Assembly (NCBI GenBank): GCA_029263315.1
Contig: JAJCXR010000043.1
Location: forward strand, 22,062-86,061
Reading direction: 5' to 3'
Length of the DNA: 64,000 bases
From: Acidobacteriota bacterium
GTDB lineage: Bacteria > Acidobacteriota > Thermoanaerobaculia > Multivoradales > J023
Shown here: positions 30,251 to 38,294 of the stretch, piece after piece
Numbering within the stretch: the stretch's first letter is position 1
Layout of the letters: each line of letters opens with the position of its first letter
Translations under genes and position numbers: made by a program
Notes under the pieces: generated by a model
What the model saw: only the letters and a program-made list of their open reading frames with translations
Database searches by the model: none
What the model was told of the DNA's origin: nothing

Positions 30251-31093
30251 GTTGTAGATCGAGTACTCGACTTCCGCCGCCAGCTCGCCCATGCCCTGGG
30301 AGAGGTCGTAACCGGCGAAGCGATAGCGTAAGGCGATATGCAGTAAATGGCGTCGCACATCGGTGCCCCCCGCAGCGGCAGTCCCGCCGACGACGGAGCC
30401 CTGGCTGAAAATCAGAAAGCGCCGCGGCCCAGCCATCAAGTCCGACAGCTGACGCAGCCCAAAGTCCACCTCGACACCGGCGGGCAAGGAGGTCGCCCCA
30501 CGGCCCTGTCCGTCGACACCGCCCACCTCGAGCTCCATGGCCACCTCGGAGGCATCAAAACCCGTCGCCAACTCCCCCTCCTGGAGGGTCAGGCGTGCTT
30601 CGCCGTGGATCGCCACCGGGGCATTGGAGGCCAGCCAGAAGGAATGCTGCAGCTGACGCTGGGCCAGGCTGAGCTCGCTGCTGGCGGTGAGGGGAAAGGC
30701 CGGTAGGTGATCACCGGCGTCGAGGAATCCATCGGCGCCGGCGTCCACCAGAAGATCCGCTACGGCATCGCCGTCCAGATCGACCCCCAGGCCCGTACCT
30801 TGCCCCGTACCGGGGGCGCCGGAACCCCCCCGCCGGTCCGCTTCGATGGTGCCGATGGCCTGACGCCCATCGCTGCTCGCCCACAGACGGGCCGGCCGTC
30901 CGGAGTCGCCGCCCAAGACATAGAGCTGCCACTGCTGGCCGTTGGTGACCACCGCACAACCGAGCAGACGGCACAGGGCGCTGTCGAAGAGGGGCACGGA
31001 CCCGGCGGCCTCGACCGCCCCCAGGGGTAGAAGACAAGTCAGCAGCGCCAGGAGGGTGGGCCACCCCCGTCGCCGGGCGGTGATCGGCGTCAC
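30245..31093 (-). CDS. Secreted protein, paralogue of the 32028 gene product; possible chaperone-dependent fibre subunit
   Basis: 282 residues from a GTG at 31093 that overlaps the chaperone stop as GTGA. A signal peptide (GWPTLLALLTCLLPLGAVEA) is followed by a beta-rich domain with an Asp-rich loop (DLDGDAVADLLVDAGADGFL). The segment GADGFLDAGDHLPAF and SFWLASNAP match GDGVLDPGDTLTAF and SFYVASNTA in the product of 32028-32903, and both proteins end in the same alternating pattern (here MGELAAEVEYSIYNP). Tyr near the C-terminus and alternating hydrophobics recall the last strand of chaperone-usher pilin subunits. No family is recognised; the pilin-like role is inference from context. Confidence 0.75.
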   Translation of the reverse strand: MTPITARRRGWPTLLALLTCLLPLGAVEAAGSVPLFDSALCRLLGCAVVTNGQQWQLYVLGGDSGRPARLWASSDGRQAIGTIEADRRGGSGAPGTGQGTGLGVDLDGDAVADLLVDAGADGFLDAGDHLPAFPLTASSELSLAQRQLQHSFWLASNAPVAIHGEARLTLQEGELATGFDASEVAMELEVGGVDGQGRGATSLPAGVEVDFGLRQLSDLMAGPRRFLIFSQGSVVGGTAAAGGTDVRRHLLHIALRYRFAGYDLSQGMGELAAEVEYSIYNP

Positions 31094-32013
31094 GGGATAT
31101 CCGGCGGGCTGACATCGAGGTCGAGCCATGGCAGCTCCAGCACCGGCATCGACGCCACGTCCAGCGGTATTTGACCTTCGTAGTCCTCGAGCTCGAGGCC
31201 TAGACGATAGGCGCCGCTGGCCAGATCTCGCCAACCGACGCTCAACGGGCTCACCAAGCGCCCGGTCTGGCCCTCCAGCACGACGCGATTGATCGGCTGT
31301 CGCAGGGCCACCTTGCCTTGGGCATCGAGCAGCTGGAGCTCGCCGACGATGCGGGAATGGGAGTTGCCGCGGTTGTGGATCGAGATCACGGCTTCCGGTG
31401 TTCCTTCCGGCGAGCGCCGCCAGCGGGCGTCCACCACCGCCGCGTCGGGTTTGGCGGGTGGAATGGTGACGTAGAACAGGCTGCTCACCTGGACCCGGCT
31501 CCACACCCCGGAAGGGGATTTCTGGCGTTCCTCCGGCGACGGCAGGACCGGGCTGACCAAGACACCCACGCGGTAGTCGCCGGGCCCATCCACTTCGACG
31601 GGAACGCGGATCTCCACCACGATGCGCTGGCTCTCGCCGGGCGCCAGCTTGAGGGTGGCGGGGCTGAAGCGCACCCAATCCGCCGCCGACTTGGGCGACA
31701 CGCCGGGCGGCCGCAACTGGAGCTGCTGGTCTTCGTCGAGGCTCCAATCCGCCAGACCGACGGTCAAGGCCAAACTCTTGTCGGGATTCAGATTGCCCAC
31801 CGTCAACACTTGGCGATGCTGTCCCCCCGGCCGCAAGGCCACCTCGACGGTGGTCGGATGGATGCCGATGCCAAAACCAAAACCGGGCTGCGGCAGGCCG
31901 AAGCACAGAGCCAGTAACGCTACCCATCGCCAGGCGGGCCATCGCCAGGCGGGCCATCGTCGCGGCTGCGACGGGCCCTGGGGCATGGGCTGCCACGGCC
32001 TCGCTTCGCTCAT
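31090..32013 (-). CDS. Periplasmic pilus-assembly-type chaperone
   Basis: 307 residues. After a Trp/Arg-rich leader with a 15-bp repeat (WPAWR twice) comes a signal peptide (VALLALCFGLPQPGFG). The N-terminal Ig-like domain has FGIGIHPTTVEVALRPGGQ, VGNLNPDKSLALTVGLADW, WVRFSPATLKLAPGESQRIV and a strand with SSLFYVTIPPA, matching PapD-like/archaic chaperones. The C-terminal domain is longer than in PapD. By family it donates a strand to unfolded fibre subunits in the periplasm. It sits between two paralogous secreted proteins, 14 bp after one and coupled to the other. No usher gene lies in the window. Confidence 0.78.
   Translation of the reverse strand: MSEARPWQPMPQGPSQPRRWPAWRWPAWRWVALLALCFGLPQPGFGFGIGIHPTTVEVALRPGGQHRQVLTVGNLNPDKSLALTVGLADWSLDEDQQLQLRPPGVSPKSAADWVRFSPATLKLAPGESQRIVVEIRVPVEVDGPGDYRVGVLVSPVLPSPEERQKSPSGVWSRVQVSSLFYVTIPPAKPDAAVVDARWRRSPEGTPEAVISIHNRGNSHSRIVGELQLLDAQGKVALRQPINRVVLEGQTGRLVSPLSVGWRDLASGAYRLGLELEDYEGQIPLDVASMPVLELPWLDLDVSPPDIP
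31925..31954. repeat. 15-bp in-frame tandem repeat, 2 copies, in the chaperone gene
   Basis: CATCGCCAGGCGGGC occurs twice in a row, with a partial third unit; it encodes WPAWR-WPAWR before the signal peptide. Confidence 0.85.
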
Positions 32014-32027
32014 CGAGGGCTCGAAGC

Positions 32028-32903
32028 TCAGGGCACAAACACCGTGTAGGTGACATCGACATCAAATTCGCCGACCCCCATGGAGAGGTCGTAGACGAAG
32101 TTGTAGCCGAAGTCGAATCGCACCGATTGGGTGGCGATGGTGCCGACACTGGCGGCGGTGGCCTGGCCACCGTCGAAAATGATCGAGCCGCCACCGCCTA
32201 AGCCACCCAGGTTGGCCGGACAGGTGAAACCGGCGCCGCCGGTGGCCGGGTCCTGGTTGTTGCCGCCGTAGGTGATGATGCCGTCGGTACCGGACAGGCT
32301 GATTCCGTCGCAGGAGAAGCTGACATCCCCCAAGGCGGCGCTCAGGGTATTGCTGGCCACCGAAGCAGCGGCGCTGATGTCGAAGGCGGTATTGGAGGCG
32401 ACATAAAAGCTGCGGGCCAGACTGGTGGAATCGGTCGCCAAGTCGGTGGTGATGTCGATGCCGAAGGCGGTCAAGGTGTCGCCGGGATCCAGCACACCGT
32501 CGCCGTCGTCGGTGAAGACACCGCCGGAGGTCTGGTTGATGACCTCGATGGGAAAGCCCTCATCGGCCGCCGCAGAGACCGGCACCGGATCCAGGGTACC
32601 GGTGATCACGGTGTGCACGTCGCCGGGGGTGATGTCATCACCGGCGGTGCCGGAGGGGCTTGTCATCAGCACAAAATCGGAAACGATGGGTGCCGTGCCA
32701 CCGCTGTCGGCGCCCCAGACCAAGGTCAAACCCAGGACTTTGAAGTAGAGGTTGTCCAGCACCGAGGCTTCGGCCGTCGGGGTCAGACCCGGCGAGCCCT
32801 GGCTGAGCAGCAGGCAAGCGCCCAAGCTCGCCATGGCGGCGCCTCGACGCCAAGCCTTGGGGAAGAAACTCACAGGGGAATTGTCGGGGTTCGTTTGTCG
32901 CAT
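32028..32903 (-). CDS. Secreted beta-rich protein; possible chaperone-dependent fibre subunit
   Basis: 291 residues. The signal peptide is AMASLGACLLLSQGSPGLTP-like with a likely cut after TAEA. The mature part is Gly/Ser/Thr/Asp-rich with few basic residues: TDDGDGVLDPGDTLTAFGID, ARSFYVASNTAFDISAAAS and a Gly-rich GGLGGGGSIIF. It ends in RFDFGYNFVYDLSMGVGEFD and DVDVTYTVFVP, an alternating hydrophobic strand typical of subunits that bind pilus chaperones. The chaperone gene follows 14 bp downstream, and a shorter-motif paralogue follows that. GGGAG precedes the ATG by eight bases. Family not recognised. Confidence 0.78.
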   Translation of the reverse strand: MRQTNPDNSPVSFFPKAWRRGAAMASLGACLLLSQGSPGLTPTAEASVLDNLYFKVLGLTLVWGADSGGTAPIVSDFVLMTSPSGTAGDDITPGDVHTVITGTLDPVPVSAAADEGFPIEVINQTSGGVFTDDGDGVLDPGDTLTAFGIDITTDLATDSTSLARSFYVASNTAFDISAAASVASNTLSAALGDVSFSCDGISLSGTDGIITYGGNNQDPATGGAGFTCPANLGGLGGGGSIIFDGGQATAASVGTIATQSVRFDFGYNFVYDLSMGVGEFDVDVTYTVFVP

Positions 32904-33024
32904 GTCTTCGCTCCCAAGGGGTTACAGGGTTCCCCGCTGATCGATTGCTATCTCGCCTTGATCCACCATTGCCGACATCCGGCTGCCAGCTCCTCAACCA
33001 ATACCCGCAAGCCAGACGCCAAGC

Positions 33025-33495
33025 CTAGGGGCTGCAACCGGGTGCCGAGCGTCGACGGCTGCGTTCGACGCGCAGCGGCGTCAGCAGGGAGTCGCCGAGA
33101 CCGGGGCTTGCTACCTGAAGGCTACCGCGGTCGCCTTGGATGTGGACGACTAAACGCTGCTCCACCGCCAGGGGCAACGGGGTGAGCTCCGCTTGCAGGG
33201 TCTCGGCGATCTCCAGCAGCAGCCGGTCGCCATCCACCACCCAGCGCTCGAAGTCGCGCCCGCCGTCGCAGCGACCGGGCAACCAGTAACGCCGGGCTTC
33301 GACATCGACCCACATCTCCTGGCCGGTCGCCGGGACCTCGATGTGCAGCCACTCGTCCGCCGCCAAGGGCGCCGCCATGCAGGCCAGCAACAGAGCCAGG
33401 GCCACGCTTCGCCCCAAGCCACCACAACCCTCACCGACTTGACGCACCGCGTTGGGTTGGCACCACTCTTTCCGCTTGGCAAATTGCCGCCACAT
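33025..33495 (-). CDS. Hypothetical exported protein (156 aa)
   Basis: No family recognised. From the ATG at 33495 the protein has a basic N-terminus, a signal-like segment SVALALLLACMAAPLAADEW and a small beta-rich domain (LHIEVPATGQEMWVDVEARR, RLLLEIAETLQAELTPL, QRLVVHIQGDRGSLQVA) that ends Arg/Ser-rich. Two cysteines lie before the signal core and one pair after. It is 121 bp upstream of the secreted-protein/chaperone cluster on the same strand and divergent from the YdbH-like gene, so it may be the first gene of the cluster. A start a few codons upstream (33501) is also possible. Confidence 0.62.
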   Translation of the reverse strand: MWRQFAKRKEWCQPNAVRQVGEGCGGLGRSVALALLLACMAAPLAADEWLHIEVPATGQEMWVDVEARRYWLPGRCDGGRDFERWVVDGDRLLLEIAETLQAELTPLPLAVEQRLVVHIQGDRGSLQVASPGLGDSLLTPLRVERSRRRSAPGCSP

Positions 33496-33579
33496 GACCA
33501 TGTCATCATAGCACCAAATGCATGGAAAGAGCGTCTTGTTCCCATCCGCCGATACTGTCACCATGGTGATGGCTGCATC

Positions 33580-36500
33580 ATGTCGTCCCTCCCCACATCC
33601 ACCTTCAAACGCCTCCGACGGTGGGGCCTTTGGCTATTCTTGGCCTTGCTGCTCTTCTTCGGCTTGCTCTATTGGCAGCGCTGGAATCTGGTGCGCTGGG
33701 CCCTCCAAGAAACCTTGGCCTATCGCCTCGGCGCCACGGTGCAGCTCGGTGCGGTGCAGCCGAGCACCGACGGCTGGAGCCTGATCGACCTCGACATCGA
33801 ATCCCCCGCCATCGAGCCACGGCTGGTGTCGGTGCGGTTGCCCCGGGTTGAGCTGGTCGCCACTTGGCAGCAGTTGCGCAACGCTGAATTCCCAAAAATC
33901 GAGCTTGACGGTGGCCACTTGCAGTTGGCACCGACGGCGACGGCACCGGAAAACGACGCCACAGCCCTGCCGAATATCGGCGAGCTGTGGGTCCATGATT
34001 TGACGGTCACATGGAGCACCGGGGCGGCTCCCCCCAGCGTCCTCATGCAGGCCCATCTCTTCGATTTGGCGGGCACACTGCACGGCGAGCTGGCGATGCG
34101 GAGCGAGCTCCTGGAGATGGCTCCGCTGCGACCGTTGCTACCCACCGACAGCCCGTTGTTGGCCTCCATCGAGGGGTCCGTCGAAGGCTTAGCCGGTGAT
34201 TTGACCATAGCCCCGGAGGCAATTGACTTGAAGCTGCGGGGGGCGACCACCGTCCTGCGGCTTGGGGCCACCGCCACCGAGGTCGTGATGCCCGAATGGC
34301 AGCTGAGCTACGCCCCCACCGGCCAGCGCCTTCATTTCGCCAGCCCCGACCTCGGCGTTGAAACCGCCCTTGGCACGGCTCGGGCCGAGACCCTGGAGAT
34401 CGTCCTCGGGCCGAGCCCAGCGGCAGCGCCCCAGGCCTCCACCTCCGCCTTGCTCACCGACCTGGCGACGCAGGGCCTCATCCTGCGTCTCACCGCGCGG
34501 CACTTGACCCTGCAAGCGGCTGCCGCGCCACGGGCTGATGGGAGGCCGTCCGACGGGACGCCGTCTGACGGGACGCCCTCCGACGGGACGCCCTCCAGCC
34601 CTGCGCCGTGGAGCGAAGAGAACCTCAGCCTCGAAGCCAGCCTGCTGCCCCGGCAGGGGGACTCGGCCCAAAGCTGGACCCTGCACGCCGAACCGCAGCT
34701 GACTTGGTTTCGCAGCGCCACCCTCGACGCCCAGTTGACCGACGATTTCGCCCTCGGCGACTTGACGGCGGATGTCCTCGGCTGGCGACTGCACCTGCCC
34801 CCCGACGGGGTGACGGCGGAGCTCGACCTGCACCTCGACCTAGTCGGGGAGGACGTCGAAGCGTCGCTGCTGCTGCACCGCTTGACGGGGGAAGCGCGAC
34901 TCGAAAACCTGCGCCTGCATCCCGAGCAATTGCCCCTGCGAGCCCAGTTCCAAGGCCGTCTGCAGGATCTCGACCGTCCGTCCCCATGGCTCGACGGCAC
35001 CTTGGTGATGCGCTCCAAGGACGACCTGAAGGTCGCCGCAACAGGTGCCTGGCACCTCTTTGAAAACACCACCGAGCCCCCCAGCATCGATATCGAAGTG
35101 ACCTTGCGCCGGGCGTCCTTAGGGCGGGCGCAGAGCTTCCTCACCCTGCCCATCCTGCCGGACCCTTGGCATGGAGACGCGGTCTTCTCCGTCGCCGGGC
35201 GGCTCAAGGGGCCGGCCTTGGCGTCCCGCGGTACCCTGCACATCCATCTTCACGAGGCCACCCTCGAGCCACCGCCGGAGCTGCGCTCGCTGCTCGGCAG
35301 CGTACGTCTGCACCAGGGCCGTGGTCAGGTCAAGGTGGCCGATCCACCGTCCATACCCAGTCTTGAGGTGAGCGGCACCCTCTCCCCCGCCGCGGCCCCG
35401 CCGGTGGACTTCACCGCCCAGGCCAAAATCCTGTGGGACGCCCAAGGCCAACCGCGACTCCTCGACTTGGAGTCGCTGCGGCTGACCGTGCCCGGAATGG
35501 GCGAGGCCAGCGTCGCGGCTACGGTCCGTTTGCCGTCCCCGGGGCCCGACGGCACGGCGGGGTCCCCCGAGGTGGCGGCTCACATCGAGTTGCAAGCCTT
35601 GGCCCTTCAAGAGATGGATTTGGCCACGCTCCGCCCCTTCCTACCCACCGCCTTGACGGAAGCGCTGAGCCAGGCGAGCTACAAGGGACGGCTACGGGGA
35701 ACCTGGCAACTGACCTCACCGGGGGTGGTCCCGTCCGCCGAGGCGAGTAGCTCGACCGACGGCCTCCCAACCGATGCGCCAACCGATGCGCCAACAAGTG
35801 CCTGGCACCTCACCGGACCGGTCTTCCTCGAGGATCTCGGCTACAGCTCGCTGGACGGCTCACGGGTCATGGAGGGGCTCCAGCTGCGCTTCGACAGCAG
35901 CGCCACCTTCTGCCAAGCCGACCTGAGCGGGATCGAGGGCGGCACGGCGGAGGCGCCCGCTGCCCCGTGGGGCCTGCACTTGGACGGCGAGGCCAGCGGC
36001 TTCCAGCTGCTGTGGGACACCTTCTACGGCGATTTCAGCCCCTGGCGAGGCAAGGTCACGGTCGATGCCTCGAGCTCCAGCGCTTGGTTGATCGATCTCG
36101 AGCTGCCTGAAGGGCCGCGGTTACGGGCCGAGGCCAGGCCACCGTCTATGGCGGCCACGCCGTCCACGCCGGCCCAGGACACTCCGTCGAGCCCAGGGGA
36201 CGCCCCCAACGCCTGGACCTACGAGGCGGAGCTGGCCATCGACGACCTGAGCGCCGCCCACCGCCTCTATCTGGCCCCCACCTTCGGTGAGGCGGCCGGC
36301 AACGCCCTCAGCGGCAGGCTTGCCGTGCAAGCCAGCGGTGAGCTGGACGGCGAGACGCAGGACGGCGAGACGCGGGACGGCGAGACGCAGGACGCAAGAA
36401 AGGCATCGATCCGTGGCCAGCTCGTCTTGCACGAGGTGGCTTGGGACGGGCTGGCCGGCACCACCGCCGACGGCCTCGAGCTGCACCTACCCTTCGACTG

Positions 36501-37455
36501 GGCGCTACAGGGCCCTGAGGTCAGCGGCCCACGCAAAAACGGCCATTTGCGCTTTGCTCGCCTGAGCGCCGCCGGTTTTGAGCTACCCGCCGCCGACACC
36601 GGCCTGTGGACGGAGGGCCGGGCCCTGGGATTGGACGGTGCCCTCGAGCTGCCGGTCTACGGCGGCCGCATCATCCTCGATCGTTTGTTATGGCTCGATC
36701 TGCTGGGTGAGCGACCGCGCCTACAAAGTGCGGTGGAGGTCCGCGGCATCGACATGGCGGCGGTGTCGGAGGCGGTCGGCTTGCCCCCCTTGGCGGGGAC
36801 CCTCGAAGGGCGCCTCGAACGCTTGGAGCTGGCCGGTCAGGAGTTGCGGGTCGACGGTGGGGGTCGCCTGTCCCTCTTCGGTGGTTACATCGAGGTCGAC
36901 AGCATCTCGGGCACGGAGGTGCTCAGCCGCTTTCCCCGCATCACCCTCTCGGCGACGGTGCACGAGCTCGACCTCGGCCAGCTGACCCAACGCCTGGATT
37001 TCGGTGAGATGAAGGGCACCTTGCAGGGCTCGATCGACAGCTGCACCCTCTTCCGGGGGGTGCCGGTGACCTGCAAGGCTCGCTTCGAAACCGTCAAGCG
37101 GCCGGGGGTCGGGCGCAGCGTCGATGTCAAGGCGGTCAACAACCTGACCGTCCTCGGCACCGGCAGCAGCACCAACATTCTCGACCGCGGTATTCAGCGA
37201 TTTTTCAAACGCTTCACCTACGCCTCCTTCGGTGTCGACATCCAGTTGGCCGACGATGCCTTGCTGCTGCGCGGCCTCGAGAAGCGGGGCACACAAGAGC
37301 TCTTCATGCGCGGCCGCCTGCCCTTCCCCATCGACATCATCAACGCCCAACCGGGCCGTCGGGTGTCGTTCCAAGCCATGCTACAACGGTTGCAAACCCT
37401 CGACTTCAGCGCCGCCACCACGTCACCGCCGAAGGCGGGCGATGCCAAACCCTGA
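33580..37455 (+). CDS. YdbH-like intermembrane (AsmA-like/DctA-YdbH) protein
   Basis: 1291 residues. A basic N-terminus and one membrane helix (GLWLFLALLLFFGLLYW, about 13-30) are followed by a very long periplasmic region of beta-strands. The C-terminal third has the YdbH-type pattern (ALELPVYGGRIILDRLLWLD, GLPPLAGTLEGRLERLELAG, GGYIEVDSISGTEVLSRFPR, GEMKGTLQGSIDSCTLFRG) ending with RVSFQAMLQRLQTLDF. In E. coli YdbH is one of three partly redundant AsmA-like proteins thought to carry phospholipid to the outer membrane. A DUF1318/YdbL-like gene follows, as in E. coli. Three short in-frame repeat arrays (34546, 35769, 36346) enlarge linkers. Start chosen at the ATG before the anchor. Confidence 0.82.
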   Translation: MSSLPTSTFKRLRRWGLWLFLALLLFFGLLYWQRWNLVRWALQETLAYRLGATVQLGAVQPSTDGWSLIDLDIESPAIEPRLVSVRLPRVELVATWQQLRNAEFPKIELDGGHLQLAPTATAPENDATALPNIGELWVHDLTVTWSTGAAPPSVLMQAHLFDLAGTLHGELAMRSELLEMAPLRPLLPTDSPLLASIEGSVEGLAGDLTIAPEAIDLKLRGATTVLRLGATATEVVMPEWQLSYAPTGQRLHFASPDLGVETALGTARAETLEIVLGPSPAAAPQASTSALLTDLATQGLILRLTARHLTLQAAAAPRADGRPSDGTPSDGTPSDGTPSSPAPWSEENLSLEASLLPRQGDSAQSWTLHAEPQLTWFRSATLDAQLTDDFALGDLTADVLGWRLHLPPDGVTAELDLHLDLVGEDVEASLLLHRLTGEARLENLRLHPEQLPLRAQFQGRLQDLDRPSPWLDGTLVMRSKDDLKVAATGAWHLFENTTEPPSIDIEVTLRRASLGRAQSFLTLPILPDPWHGDAVFSVAGRLKGPALASRGTLHIHLHEATLEPPPELRSLLGSVRLHQGRGQVKVADPPSIPSLEVSGTLSPAAAPPVDFTAQAKILWDAQGQPRLLDLESLRLTVPGMGEASVAATVRLPSPGPDGTAGSPEVAAHIELQALALQEMDLATLRPFLPTALTEALSQASYKGRLRGTWQLTSPGVVPSAEASSSTDGLPTDAPTDAPTSAWHLTGPVFLEDLGYSSLDGSRVMEGLQLRFDSSATFCQADLSGIEGGTAEAPAAPWGLHLDGEASGFQLLWDTFYGDFSPWRGKVTVDASSSSAWLIDLELPEGPRLRAEARPPSMAATPSTPAQDTPSSPGDAPNAWTYEAELAIDDLSAAHRLYLAPTFGEAAGNALSGRLAVQASGELDGETQDGETRDGETQDARKASIRGQLVLHEVAWDGLAGTTADGLELHLPFDWALQGPEVSGPRKNGHLRFARLSAAGFELPAADTGLWTEGRALGLDGALELPVYGGRIILDRLLWLDLLGERPRLQSAVEVRGIDMAAVSEAVGLPPLAGTLEGRLERLELAGQELRVDGGGRLSLFGGYIEVDSISGTEVLSRFPRITLSATVHELDLGQLTQRLDFGEMKGTLQGSIDSCTLFRGVPVTCKARFETVKRPGVGRSVDVKAVNNLTVLGTGSSTNILDRGIQRFFKRFTYASFGVDIQLADDALLLRGLEKRGTQELFMRGRLPFPIDIINAQPGRRVSFQAMLQRLQTLDFSAATTSPPKAGDAKP
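34546..34590. repeat. 15-bp in-frame tandem repeat, 3 copies, in the YdbH-like gene
   Basis: Units CCGTCCGACGGGACG, CCGTCTGACGGGACG and CCCTCCGACGGGACG lie end to end and encode PSDGT three times in a linker. Confidence 0.92.
35769..35792. repeat. 12-bp in-frame tandem repeat, 2 copies, in the YdbH-like gene
   Basis: AACCGATGCGCC is repeated exactly once and then degenerates; it encodes TDAP-TDAP. Confidence 0.85.
36346..36390. repeat. 15-bp in-frame tandem repeat, 3 copies, in the YdbH-like gene
   Basis: GACGGCGAGACGCAG occurs at 36346 and 36376, with a one-base variant at 36361; it encodes DGETQ-DGETR-DGETQ. Confidence 0.92.
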
Positions 37456-37556
37456 AGCGTCGCCACCGGGCGGCCCCGAGTAGCTGTTAAGCTCTCCCTA
37501 GGCCACCTCCCGAGGTGGCGACGATCCCCTAGAGCACAACCCCAGGAGATTCGCCC

Positions 37557-38270
37557 ATGCGCCCATCCGTCCTTCACACCCACGCCCCCCTGTCGAGCCG
37601 AGGTCAATCCCTTCTCGGCCTCGCCCTGTTCACCGTCACTTGCTTGACCGTCGCCTGCGTCACCATCAACGTCTACTTCCCGGAAGCCGCGATCAAAGAT
37701 CTGTCGCAGCAGATCGAGGCCGCCGTCGCCGCCGAAGCCGCCAAGGCGACGCAAAACGCCCCCGCGGCCGAAGAGTCACCGGCCACCGACGAAGGGGACA
37801 ACTCCGCTGCAGGAGGCCAGCTGCAAGTCGTGCGTCACACCGCTGAACGGGCCATCGGCTACGCCCTGCATTGGCTTGTCCCGGCCTCCGAGGTCAGCGC
37901 CCAAGAAGAGGTGGCGGCACCGGAGATCAGCAATCCCGCCATCCGCAAGATCATCGAAAGCCGTGGCCAGAGGGCCCCGGCTTTGCGCCAACTCAAGAAC
38001 CAGGGCGTGGTCGGCGAAAACAACCAAGCCTTGGTGGAAGTCCGTCAGCTGGACGCTCTGGCCCTGCAAGAGCGAGCCGCCGCCCAAAAGTTGATCAAGG
38101 AAGAAAACGAAGACCGGCAACGCATGTTCAAGGAAATCGCCGCCGCCACCGGCACCGACCTCTCGCAGCTGCCGCAGATCCAAAGCACCTATGCCGAAAC
38201 CCTTCGCCAGAAAGCCAAAAGCGGCGACTGGATTCAGATGGCCAATGGAGCTTGGCAGCAGAAGGGTTGA
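37557..38270 (+). CDS. DUF1318 (YdbL-like) protein with lipoprotein-like N-terminus
   Basis: 237 residues. The N-terminal signal ends LTVACVTINVYFPEAAIKDL: a cysteine directly follows the hydrophobic core (imperfect lipobox, Thr at -3), and TINVYFPEAA is the DUF1318 hallmark. An Ala/Glu-rich spacer follows, then the second conserved block NPAIRKIIESRGQRAPALRQ, GVVGENNQALVEVR and the helical C-terminus. In E. coli YdbL is encoded with YdbH and the small lipoprotein YnbE and assists their assembly. Here the start of the protein looks YnbE-like and the remainder YdbL-like, and no separate ynbE is seen. It begins 101 bp after the YdbH-like gene; the ATG has AGGAG upstream. Confidence 0.85.
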   Translation: MRPSVLHTHAPLSSRGQSLLGLALFTVTCLTVACVTINVYFPEAAIKDLSQQIEAAVAAEAAKATQNAPAAEESPATDEGDNSAAGGQLQVVRHTAERAIGYALHWLVPASEVSAQEEVAAPEISNPAIRKIIESRGQRAPALRQLKNQGVVGENNQALVEVRQLDALALQERAAAQKLIKEENEDRQRMFKEIAAATGTDLSQLPQIQSTYAETLRQKAKSGDWIQMANGAWQQKG

Positions 38271-38294
38271 GGTCTTGCAACCCATGCCTTGCAG

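Noticed and set aside
31130..32194. 649-codon minus-strand frame extending the 30245 gene upstream
   Set aside because: The added part is an out-of-frame reading of the chaperone gene; the coupled GTG at 31093 followed by a signal peptide is the better start.
33193..33579. Upstream part of the YdbH-like frame
   Set aside because: It is antisense to the 156-aa exported protein gene and lacks a membrane anchor; the ATG at 33580 directly precedes the anchor.
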